This document shows, one piece after another, positions 54,653 through 64,000 of a stretch of 64,000 bases of DNA. The notes below the pieces were generated by a model. It saw only the letters and a program-made list of their open reading frames with translations. It was not told the origin of the DNA and ran no database searches. Position 1 is the first letter of the stretch; each line of letters begins with the position of its first letter. Location of the stretch: positions 247,697,741-247,761,740 of the forward strand of contig CM041465.1 of the NCBI GenBank assembly GCA_023213395.1, written 5' to 3'. A program made the translations under genes and the position numbers. The stretch is from Cycas panzhihuaensis. Lineage: Eukaryota > Cycadophyta.

Positions 54653-55563
54653 ACTTTTATCCCAGATCTTACTTTTGATGGAGATTCCAATATGACTTTT
54701 CTTCATCACTTTAGATAGCTTTAACATTGTTTCTTTAGAGATTTCATTCCAAACTTTAGGCATTTCAGGCATTGACTTTAAAATTTTGCATCAGACTTTT
54801 AATGGTCATCTTCAACCCTTGATAGACTTCAATGCCCAAGGGGCATTATGTTGATGCATGAGCTATTATTATTGTTTAGTTAGGTGTCTAGGGCTTAGGG
54901 GTGTTTTCTGTCCTTTAAGAGATGTCTAACTACTTGTCAAACATGCACACAAACATTTCACATGAAGGGCACATGTCCTTGTGCTCACAAATGTGCAAAT
55001 GTGTAAGTACAAGAGTGAAGGGTACATTGACCCTTAAGTTACAACATCACACACTAGAGAAAGGGGTGTGTGTGTGTTTTATCACATTAAGTGCTAAAGT
55101 CACTTTATATATTACATAACTTAACACTAAAGCATAAAGGTTCCAACACTGCCCGCCTTAAATGTTTACAGTGTTAAGTTTTACCCCAAGACCATCAATA
55201 AAATTTTCAAAATTTTCTTTACAAAGTGGTTTGGTAAAGATGTCTAATAACTACAAAATAGTGGGTTTGTCCTTTAAAATATCATTTTATAACCTTTTCA
55301 CTTTTGTCCTAGATCTTACATTTGATGGAGATTCTAGTATAACTTTTCATCACTTTAGATAGCTTTAGCATTGTTTTTTTAGAGATTTCATTCCAAACTT
55401 TAGGCATTTCAAACGTTGACTTTAAAATTTTGCATCAGACTTTTAATGGTCAGCTTCAACCTTGATAGGATTCAATGCCCAGGGGGGCATTATGTTGATG
55501 CAGGAGCTATTATTGTTATTTTGTTAGTTGTTCAGGGCTTAGGGGTGTTTTCTGTCCTTTAAA
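54653..55563. repeat. 285-bp tandem duplication interrupted by a copia scrap
   Basis: Two direct copies, 54653-54918 and 55297-55563 (CAGATCTTAC/TAGATCTTAC, GATGGAGATTC, AATTTTGCATCAGACTTTTAATGGTCA and so on). Their period of 644 bp becomes 285 bp after removing the scrap at 54919-55267 and one 10-bp repeat, so a tandem duplication preceded the scrap. Confidence 0.8.
54919..55267 (-). mobile_element. Truncated copia fragment (3' LTR part plus RNase H end)
   Basis: On the minus strand, 55157-55265 resembles the end of family-A RNase H (KPL...KENFENFIDGLGVKLN) and 54920-55155 the start of a related LTR (AACCTTTATGCTTTAGTGTTAAG). It ends abruptly on both sides and is flanked by a 10-bp direct repeat TGTCCTTTAA (54909-54918, 55268-55277), twice the usual 5-bp duplication. 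It is more likely repair filler than a normal integration. Confidence 0.7.
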
Positions 55564-55588
55564 ATGTTATTTTGTAACCTTTGAGTCA

Positions 55589-57983
55589 TGTTATTATTAG
55601 TATACTCCTTCGAATTTAATCATTCCTAACCTATCATTTTGGACTAATGCATTGGACCTTTTCATTGAAGATAACATTGGTGACATCCTTCTTTCATTAA
55701 AACAAATGGTCTATCCGCCAACTTTGCAAATTGTTATAATTACCTTGAACCCGACTTTGTCGATGATCTATATCTCACAGTGTAGTGACAATTATATTAA
55801 ACTCCATGTGATTCAGTTTTATTCATTTGTAAATTGATTTAAAACATGATGATGTTGTTTTAAACTTATTTAAGTTGCCTAAAAGGATTTTATAATTACA
55901 GTTTATTTAAGTGCTTTTATTTTCGTTTTACATACATGAACAAGAGAACAAATAAATGTTTTATTATTATGATTTGATCTTGATGAGTGTATCTAGGAGT
56001 AGTGATTAGCAGGGTTAGTATTTGGTCATTCGTTGATAGGTGGTCAAGGGTTCAAGTCTCGTAAACTTGCCCTTCACAAAGCACACACACACACTAGTTT
56101 AGTTAGGTCTTCTTTTTAGTCATTTAAAAAAATTTCTTTTATAACATTGTATATATATTTAAAACAGTGAAATTTTCACCTAATTCAAGACACAATTGCA
56201 CACTACCATTAACCTATTTTAAGAGGGTCTTTTGAGCTATTGAACATGCACAAATATTTATTTAAAATCACTTAAAAACATACTCAATTTAAAGAGAAAA
56301 TAGATCACTTGGATGTGCTTTATAATGAATATAAATAGCTTTATTTTGATACACAACATCAACCCTTAAATTCTTCAAAATGAAGTCTTGTTATTTATAT
56401 TTTTTATCAACTCTTGATAAATATTTGAGTGAATAAACTTGTGCATATACACTTATGAGATTATACTTACTTTTAAAAGTGATTATTTGAATTTTCGTTA
56501 AAATGAACATGGAATGACATATTCTAATGACCTTTTGTCAACATGAAATTATATTTCATAATCAACATCTTTCTATTGATTTTGGATACATAAAATGTTT
56601 TTGAAATATATTAAGGAGATGAAAGGTTATTTTATTTATTGATTAAGTCATCATTTGACTTTTATTTACATTATTTAATGTTACATTTTAAATGTTTTAA
56701 GTATATCGAAAATTGTGATTGTTATGCATTCACCTAGTTGTGCTTGTGTAATTTCACAAATATGTATCTTTTCTATATTTCATATAGGTAATTGAAGGGG
56801 ATTTTGAGTAGCATGAATGTGCATTTATGTTATAAGAGAATTAAATGCATACACATTTTGTTTTGCTGGAATAAAATCAACCAAAAGGGAAGGCAATCTA
56901 TTGCATTTGTATGTAGTTGTTTTTTTATTTTAATTGACATTGAAAACTATTGATTAAATGAAGAAATGTTGTTTCATTTGCATATAAATACATTGGAGGT
57001 TTACATTGTATTTTTATTTTGACGTTGGACTAACTCCTATAGAAGCTAAAACACACATTATTATAAAAAAGTTTGCAAAAAACATATATAAAGGCAACAC
57101 AACTTTTTTTTTTTGTTTCACAATGATACAGTTGAGAAATTTAGGATTCGATGGAATTTCGATGCCATCGTTTATTTTGTATACGTGCGTTATTTAGTCG
57201 ACATTTTGGTTTGTGACTTTTGTCACACTGGAAATTTCAAATAAGAGATCGTCGTCAAAGTGTTTTCACTTCGGCGATTTGTCATCGTTCCCTAGGATTC
57301 TCAAATATGTCTTAGGTGTTTACAAACTCTAAATCCTATCTTACAGTTTTTACCAAAAAGTTACGAGACTAAGACACTCTGTGCAAGCAAGGCCATGTAG
57401 TATGTCAAACCCTCAACGAGTTAGGGCTAGTTCCTTAGTAGGGGTGCGGCGATGTTGATGCGCTTTATCTAGTAGGACCTATCCATAAAACTTTGGGCTA
57501 CTAAGTGATTCTAGTAAATATGGGGGTACCAAAGAGCAAGTGAGTTGATTCTATGCTTGCTTTTTAAAAGTGTGTTGCAAAGTTATCACTAATTAAGTGG
57601 CATTCTCTATAGAGACCATAGGAGACTTCATCTTGTCGCTAGCTGTATTATTTAGAGTTGTTCGAGGAATCTTATGGTTTACTTTAGAGTTCATTGCCAA
57701 GGTTGGAGATGGTGATTGTAAGAGGGTTGAGGTTGCATTACTAGGGGAGAGCACCTAGTAATCCTTGATCGGAAGAGTAAATAGATGGCTTTAATGACTT
57801 TAGGTTGGCCTTTCTCGCTTTTTTATGGAAAAAATATCCTTATGATAGCTTATTGTTATTTTTTTTTAGCAGATCAAGCATACAAACTAGGTCAATTTTT
57901 AATTTACTTTTTATACATCATTTTTCCTCCCGGGTTCTTTGAATCCTAGAGTTGGTCATCTCATATTTTGCTTAGGTGACACA
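55589..57983. repeat. Giant inverted repeat, left arm
   Basis: About 2.4-kb arm, the reverse complement of 58075-60452 at an estimated 75-80% identity with small indels. Matching landmarks: TTATTATTAGTATACT (55591) with AGTATACTAATAATAA (60432); TTTATCAACTCTTGATAAATATT (about 56405) with its complement near 59630; GGAAAAAATATC (57827) with its complement near 58230. No recognisable protein. No TSD found at the outer ends. Confidence 0.9.
56001..56060 (+). promoter_or_regulatory. Pol III A/B-box-like pair in the inverted-repeat arm
   Basis: GTAGTGATTAGCAGGG then, about 45 bases on, GGTTCAAGTCTC. The right-arm copy (minus strand, about 60055-59985) has GTAGTGGTTAGTGGG and ATTCAAGTC. This spacing and wording resemble the tRNA-related head of a SINE. 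The match is suggestive only. Confidence 0.35.
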
Positions 57984-58074
57984 TGCTTCACTATCGTTCG
58001 ATTAAGCATCCCCCTTTTCAATCATTTTTTGAATTCATAAAATGTTGACTCAAAGTGATAAAATCTTAACTTTT
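57984..58074. other. Loop between the inverted-repeat arms
   Basis: 91 bp of unpaired sequence around the centre at about 58029. It is bounded by GGTGACACA and TGTGTCACC. Confidence 0.8.
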
Positions 58075-60452
58075 TGTGTCACCTGATCAAAATGTGAGAT
58101 GATCAACCGTAGGGTTTAAAGAACTTGAGAGAAAAATAAATATATGAAAAACAACATAAAAATTGATTTAGCTCACGGAACTCGGCCCACTACAAAAAAA
58201 ATACCAACACTAGATTATCATGTCGATATTTTTTCCATAAAAATGTGTGAAAACACCAACCTAAAGTCGTTAGGGCTACCTATTCACTCTTCTAACTAAA
58301 GATTAATGAATAGTCTCCATTAGTAATGCAATCTCAACACTATTAGAATCACGGTTTTCAACCTTGACGATGAATTTCAAGATAAATCATAAAATACTTT
58401 AAGCAACTTTGAATAGTATAGGTGGTGGCAAGATAAAGCCCCCTATGGTCTCTCTAGAGAAGGCCCCACTCAATCAGCCACAACTTCATGACACACTCCC
58501 AAAGAGAGAACATAGAGTTATTTTGCTTATTTTTTGGTACCCTCATATCTATTAGAATCATTTAGTAGCCCAAGATTTTACGGATTAGCTCTAATAGGTA
58601 AAATGTACCAACGCGATTGCACCCTTACTAGAGAACTAATCAAAACTCACTAAGTGTTTAGCGCATTACTGTGCCCCACTTGCGCAGAGAGTCTTAGTTC
58701 AATAATGTCTTAGTAAAAGTAGTGAGATAGGATTTAGACTCTGCAAACACCTAGAATGCAGCCAAGGATCCCAAGGGACAATGGCAAATCCATGAAGTGA
58801 AAACACTTTAACGACGACACCCCATTTGAAATTTCTAGTGCGACAAAAGTTGCAACCGAAAATGTCAACTGAGGAATGTGCGTAGACAAAAATAAGTAGC
58901 AGCACTAAAATTCTGCCAAATTTTGAATTCGTCAATAAATTTTTTTTTATGCTTTTGTATATATTTTTGCATTTGTTTTTATAGTAATATGTGCCTTAAC
59001 TTCTACAAGAGCTAGTCCAAAATCAAAATGAAAATGCAATCTAAATCCCCATTGTACTTATATACAAATGCAGCTAAATGAAGCAATATTTCTCCATTTA
59101 ATTAATGGTTTTCTAGGTCAATTAAAATAAAAAATGATTGTATGCAAATGCAATAGATTCCCTTCCCTCCTAGTTGATTTTATTCTAGCAAAACAAAATG
59201 TGTATGCATTTAGTCCTGCCCCTAACCTATATGTGCATTAATATTACTCAAAATTCCTTTCAATTACCTATATGAAAGTTACAAAAGATACATACCTGTG
59301 AAGTTGCACAAAGATGACCAAGTGAGTGCATAACAATCACAAATTTTAATGTATTTAAAGCAATCGATATGCAGTTTCAAATGGTGTAAATAATAGTCAA
59401 ATAACGACTTAATAAATAAATAAAATAATCCTTTATTTCATTAATATATTCTAAACGCATTTCAAGTATCCAAAACTAGTGGAAAGTTGTTGATTATGAA
59501 ATGTAATTTGATGTTGACAAACGTCATCAAGATATGTCATTTCATACTAATTTTAAAAAAGATTCAAATAATCACTCTTAAAAATAAGTATGATCTCATA
59601 GGTGTATATACATATATTTATTTACTTGAATATTTATCAAGAGTTGATAAAAAATGTAAATAATTGGGCTTTGTTTTAAGGTGTTTAAGGCTTGATATTG
59701 TGTATAAAAATGAAGCCATTTATATTCACGATAAAGCACATTCAAGTGACCCATTTTCATTTTCAATTGAATATGTTTGTAAGTGAATATTTGTACATAT
59801 TCAATAGTTTAAAAGATCTCCCAAAATAGGTCAATCGTGGTGCATTTGTGTCTTAAATTAGGAGAAAATTTTATTGTTTTAAATGTATATAAAATGTTAT
59901 CAAAGAAAATTTTAACAATAACTAAAAAGGGTACATAATTAAACTAGTGTATGTGTGTGTTTTATGAAGGGCGAGTTCACAAGACTTGAATTGTTGCCCA
60001 CCTATCAATGAACAACCTAACACTAATCCCACTAACCACTACTCCTAAACACAGTCATCAAGATCACATCATAACAATAAAATACTTATTTGTTTTCTCA
60101 TTTGTGTATATTAAACAAAATGAAATCACTTAAATAAAATGTAATTATGAAATCTTTTTGGGTGGCTTAGATAAGTTTAAAATGACGTCATCATACTTTA
60201 AACTAATTATATATGAATAAAATGAATCGCATGGAGTTCAAAATAATTGTCATTGTGCCATGAGAGGTGTATCATTGACACAAGCAGGTTTAATGTAACT
60301 ATAGCAACTTGCAAAATTAGTAGATAGACCACCTATTTAATGAAAGAACAACATCGCCAATGTTATCTTCAGCCAAAGGATCAAATACAAATAGTCTAAA
60401 ACGATAGGTCATGAATGATTAAATTTAGAGTAGTATACTAATAATAACATCA
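58075..60452. repeat. Giant inverted repeat, right arm
   Basis: Reverse complement of the left arm. The minus-strand frame at 58699-58935 (78 codons) pairs with a stop-ridden stretch of the left arm, so it is not a conserved gene. Pairing persists across the whole arm. Confidence 0.9.
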
Positions 60453-60539
60453 TTGCATTATGTGCAACGTTTACAATCTAATATAGAGGAATGATTGTTC
60501 TCTATTTTTTGTGTATATTTATAAAGCAAACTGAGGCGA

Positions 60540-61070
60540 CTCTAACAAATGAGTGGGACCTTTCAAACATTGAGTTATGAAGTTGCGACAACAAAGGACA
60601 TGAGTAAAGAATTCCTTACAATTTCGCAAGTGGACCATAGAACGAGGACATAGAATGACTAAGTTGCAAAATTGCAAAGTGACGTCATGGGTGGAGAGTT
60701 TTTTGATTTTTCATTAATGGACTGCCAAGTATGAATATGGAATGGTCAAATTACAAAGTTACAAAATTAAGTCACTAAGTAGGAAGCCTTTTTGCAAATT
60801 TGCACATGGACCAATGAGTATAAATTTATAGCATCTAAGTTCTAAAATTGTGAAATAAAGGGACAATAGGTAAAGGAAAGCATTTCGCAATCTTGCAAAT
60901 GAGTCGTCGAGTGGAAAATGCTCGAGAACAATTGTGAAGATGCAAAATAAAAAAGCACAAACAAAGAACTTCTTTTTGCACCTTCGTAAATGAAACATCG
61001 AGAGAAAACTTAGGCATATAAGATTGTGAAATTACAAAACAAAGGATTTACAAGAGAAAAATGTCAATTG
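60540..61070. repeat. Degenerate tandem repeat, about 88-bp unit
   Basis: About six diverged units, recognised by TTCGCAAGTGGACCATAGA (60620), TTGCACATGGACCAATGAG (60796), TTGCAAATGAGTCGTCGAG (60893) and CGTAAATGAAACATCGAGA (60984), with the AAAATT-GCAAA/GTGAAA words between. Units are far from identical. Confidence 0.55.
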
Positions 61071-61924
61071 TCAAGCTCCAAGTAAAAAGGACTGTGACTC
61101 TCTCATCTGAGGTTGGATTCAACCGATCCTAGTTGCGTTGGAAGCCTTGTTTAAATGCCTACATTCCTAGTTGAAAATGAGGAATTATCCACAAAAATGA
61201 GAAACACACATTTTTCCTAAAGTACTAAGAATACAATGAGGTAGATTAAGAGCATAGCTAGCAGACACTTACTATTTTTCCAGAACATTCTGGTCAATGG
61301 ATAAAATAGTGTCAAATTAGACTCATAGGGTACCTATTGAAGGCATTTATATACCAGGATGAAAAAGAGGGTGAGAAAGGACTCCATACACAAAAATATT
61401 TAGATGACTTGGACAGGAAGGCAGTGGGCAGTTACTCCCCCAATAGCAACAACTACAAACACTATTACAACCACCAAAGTGCAGATGTACCCACTGACAC
61501 TTGATGCCATTAATGATAGTAAATTGATTCACCATGGGAAGGAGATTTAATTGGAGAAGGAAGTGGAAAAACAATTTTTATTTTATCCTTTGCCTTCATC
61601 ATCCTTCAAGAGAAAAGATTTTAGGAGACCAACATGTTAAAGTGACATTATCTCCCTTACCCGACTAATGTAAAAGTGGTGATATATTGTACAAATATTA
61701 TGATATTATTTGGGGCGACAGATGTAATCTCATTGTAATTATTTGAGGCACTTATAGATCCATATAAAGTGATCCAAAGTCCATTTGTACCTTACATTAT
61801 TCTGTATCAATGTAATCATATTCGATGGTGGGTTTTGATCGCGAGGTTTCCACGTATATTCTGTTGTGTGCTTGTTCATTTTGTACTTGTTGTGTACATA
61901 AAAGATCTATTTGTTTGTCATTTC
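61071..61924. other. Unassigned DNA
   Basis: No gene or repeat recognised. 61585-61920 has an LTR-like texture, but I could not find its ends. Confidence 0.45.
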
Positions 61925-62509
61925 TGTAGCGATCTAGTTCTACTTTTACAACAATTTTCCTAAAAAATACAGGTAATAATTCACAAAAAACAATAACTAG
62001 ATGCTATTCAATAGGAAAATGAACAAGGAACAGGGATTACAGAATCCATAGAAGTAAGTAATAATCTTTATTATCAAATAATACCAAAATAGAGCGAAAT
62101 TACAACGAAATACTAGTCTTTCCTGAAGAAGTGAACTTCCCTCTTTGAGCCAAGGAACCCTCCAAATTGCAACCCTCAAATGGGCGAGCTAATTGCAGCC
62201 CTAGAACCGAAAATACGTAGCCAAAAGAATCTCCGAAGATGGTTTGGGATGCAGCCCAAACTTCTTATATATAGTGATCAAAATACTTCAATTACAAGTC
62301 GGCCAGATTAGGTAATATTATCCTTAATACTGCTTAAATAGAAGTTGGCTAGAACTTCTCCAAAACTGACATGCTAACTTTAAAAGGTCATAACTTTTGA
62401 TAGAGATGTCAGAATTGACTTTCGTCTGAACCGTTGGAATCCTCATTCAAAGGCCTTTGATTTGAATGGTTACATGGCATAGTTTTGACTAGATTTTTGG
62501 AATGTTACA
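61925..62509 (-). repeat. 3' LTR of gypsy-4
   Basis: 585 bp; plus-strand ends TGTAGCGATC and GGAATGTTACA. Related to the solo LTR at 27430-27966. Confidence 0.82.
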
Positions 62510-62523
62510 AGTCCCTTCCCTTC

Positions 62524-63060
62524 AAAACATGCTTTTCCCTCAAAGCATTGGTAAGGGCCCATTTTTCTGCATCCATTCTTCAGACTCCCACATTGCATCT
62601 TCAAGCTCCAATGTCTTCTATTTGATGAGATATTCTTTTATTATCCTGGATTGCAAATTATTGTCCCTGGTCTTTAGTATCCCCTCAAGTTCCACTATCA
62701 TCATCCCTTCTTCATCTACTGTTCGTAAATTTGTTTATGGAGCCTCCTTTCGCCCAACTTTTTCTTTAAACAAGACACGTGGAAGATATTGTGGATTTTG
62801 CTTTCTAGTGGTAGTTTTAGCTGATATGCCACTTCCCCAATGCATTCCTCAATCTGACGTGGTCCAAAGAATCTTGGTGATAATTTATGTCGATTATTTT
62901 GTTTCATCGACATTTGTTTGTGGGGTTGGAGTCTTAAGAATACCCATGCTCCTATCTCAAAACTCCGTTCAAATCTCTTTCTATGTGCTTGTTGCTTCAT
63001 CTTATTTTTTGCCATCTCCAAATTATTCTTTAGTATTCAAATTGTTTCTTGCATCTGTTG
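62524..63060 (-). pseudogene. gypsy-4 integrase C-terminus and chromodomain
   Basis: Open from 63021 to 62716: EMAKNKMKQQAHRKRFERSF, then GAWVFLRLQPHKQMSMKQ, FFGPRQIEECIGEVAYQL and NIFHVSCLKKKLGE, the usual integrase C-terminal domain. A frame change leads to the chromodomain (about 62710-62540: IIKEYLIK, a stop in place of Trp, KTLELEDAMWESEEW). The catalytic core lies beyond the insertion. Confidence 0.88.
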
Positions 63061-63088
63061 CAGGTTTTCTTAGACTTTTTGCTCTTTA

Positions 63089-63639
63089 TGTGAAAAGAGG
63101 CTTAATGGCGTCACAGTCCCAAGATCTAGAAGCTAGGATTACTCTAGTTCTAGAAGCACAAATACTAACAAGTATAATACTCTCAAGGTAAAAGAAAGCA
63201 TAAGAGACAAAGCATAAAATGAAGGAGCAAGAGAAATGATACCCAATGTGTGGAGTTGGAATTGGTCCAACCTCCAAAGAATAAACAGTTTGATTAGCAA
63301 CCGACAAAGATAACAATACACTCAACTCTATTATAAGACAATGAGAAGAGGTCTCATTATATAGAGTGAGATGAGAGACCTAAGGCCTTGGATGTTTGAC
63401 AAGTGTCAAACATCCAAGATACATGCCTTGCATGTAAGACATGTGTCCTTTTGGGCTTTCATGTGAGCAAAAATGCATGAGGGTCCATTTGACCCTTTAG
63501 TAACAACGTTGTGTCACTAGAAAGAATGTGGGTGTGCACTTTATCACTTAAGTGATAAGTCACCCCTAAAGTACAAAAGTACAAATATTACATAAAAATT
63601 AAAGTACATTATCTTAACATGTAAACATAAGGTTTAACA
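63089..63639 (-). repeat. 3' LTR of right-edge family-A copia
   Basis: 551 bp; plus-strand ends TGTGAAAAGAGG and GGTTTAACA. It contains the 18-bp palindrome (63541-63558) and the inverted repeat with 12-bp arms (63390-63415). Confidence 0.93.
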
Positions 63640-63654
63640 CCCCCCTTCATCATT

Positions 63655-64000
63655 TACAATGTTAAGTCGGACACCAAACCATCTCTCGAATTTTACAAAC
63701 TTTTCTACCGAGAGGCTTGGTAAAGATATCTGCCCCGCCTCCTCTGTAGGTCTGTACTGGAGGTTGATCTCACCATTCTACACATGCTCTCTGATGAAGT
63801 GATGGTGACCCTCGATGTGTTTTGTCCACACATGAAAAACTGGATTCTTAGCTAACTTGAGTACACTTTGTCACAATGTATCCCGTGGGGTGACCTCGCC
63901 AAGTCCAAGTTCCCCAAGAATCCGTCGTAGCGGATAGGCTCAAGTCGCGTTATCGCAGCCTTTGTACTGCCGGTGGAGGACAAGGTAACATTGGGTTGCT
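63655..64000 (-). pseudogene. Family-A RNase H C-terminus (partial, broken)
   Basis: Read leftward from 64000: ATQCYLVLHR, ILGELGLGE, SVLKLAKNPVFHV, HHHFIREHVQNGEINLQYRPTE, KFVKF and GVRLNIVNDEGG. It matches copia-2 RNase H at 36680-37040, with several frame changes (near 63740, 63880 and 63940). Confidence 0.87.

Larger units (their letters stand above)
61925..63088 (-). mobile_element. gypsy-4: 3' end of a chromovirus
   Basis: A minus-strand LTR (61925-62509), polypurine tract (62510-62523) and integrase C-terminus with chromodomain (62524-63060). It is cut at 63088 by the right-edge family-A copia, so the rest lies outside the window. Confidence 0.85.
63089..64000 (-). mobile_element. Ty1/copia element, family A, 3' end (runs off right edge)
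   Basis: Minus-strand 3' LTR, polypurine tract (CCCCCC on the plus strand, 63640-63645) and the C-terminal RNase H. It inserted into gypsy-4. It cannot be the partner of the left-edge element: there the 5' LTR is present with its body to the left, here the 3' LTR with its body to the right, so the two are separate copies. Confidence 0.92.

Noticed and set aside
58699-58935. A 78-codon minus-strand frame in the inverted-repeat arm
   Set aside because: The equivalent stretch of the other arm contains stops, so the frame is not conserved.
62502-63191. A 229-codon open frame on the plus strand
   Set aside because: It is the antisense of gypsy-4 integrase C-terminus and chromodomain, running on into the family-A LTR.
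1-64000. The family-A LTRs at 2273-2821 and 63089-63639 as the two ends of one huge element
   Set aside because: Both are minus strand, but the left one is a 5' LTR followed leftward by its leader and the right one a 3' LTR preceded rightward by RNase H, so the bodies point outward.

Overview
The window looks like gene-poor, AT-rich plant nuclear DNA made almost entirely of LTR retrotransposons. Plant origin rests on primer sites matching the 3' end of initiator tRNA-Met (TGGTAT[C/T]A[G/A]AGC), plant-type Ty1/copia gag-pol, and Ty3/gypsy chromoviruses with a C-terminal chromodomain. Several elements still have both LTRs and a perfect 5-bp target duplication although their LTRs differ by roughly 10-14% (hand alignment). 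That persistence fits a slow-turnover genome such as a gymnosperm, but this is inference. I see no intact host gene, rRNA, tRNA or CRISPR. Every retroelement reading frame is broken by stops, frameshifts or insertions.

Layout. 1-2821: 5' end of a minus-strand copia element (family A) running off the left edge. 2822-4031: broken LINE-type ORF1 (DUF4283 plus zinc knuckle), minus strand. 4721-13440: old copia element (copia-1: LTR, leader, gag), split at its leader by gypsy-1 (6546-12035). 13450-15734: Tat-like Ty3/gypsy protease region.

15735-50399 is one nest. Chromovirus gypsy-2 (about 5.6 kb when unpacked, target duplication TGATT) contains three further elements: copia-3 (16867-24205, minus, duplication ATTTT), gypsy-3 (25618-40175, minus, ATAGA) and copia-4 (41315-48484, plus, TATTC). 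Gypsy-3 in turn contains a solo LTR (27430-27966, TCTTC) and a full-length family-A element, copia-2 (29794-37610, plus, TTTAT). Removing each insert rejoins the reading frame of its host, so the order of events can be read: gypsy-2 first, then gypsy-3, then copia-2.

50400-55588: mostly unassigned, with an RNase H relic and a 285-bp tandem duplication broken by a copia scrap. 55589-60452: a large inverted repeat with two arms of about 2.4 kb around a 91-bp loop; I cannot assign it to a known family. About 60540-61070: degenerate repeat of roughly 88 bp. 61925-63088: 3' end of a minus-strand chromovirus (gypsy-4). 63089-64000: 3' end of another minus-strand family-A copia running off the right edge.

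No new enzymatic system is evident. The items most worth a second look are the giant inverted repeat, a CpG-rich island with a 141-codon frame inside the copia-3 leader, a leader block shared by otherwise diverged copia elements, conserved palindromes in the family-A promoter, and a 271-bp duplication inside one gypsy-3 LTR.
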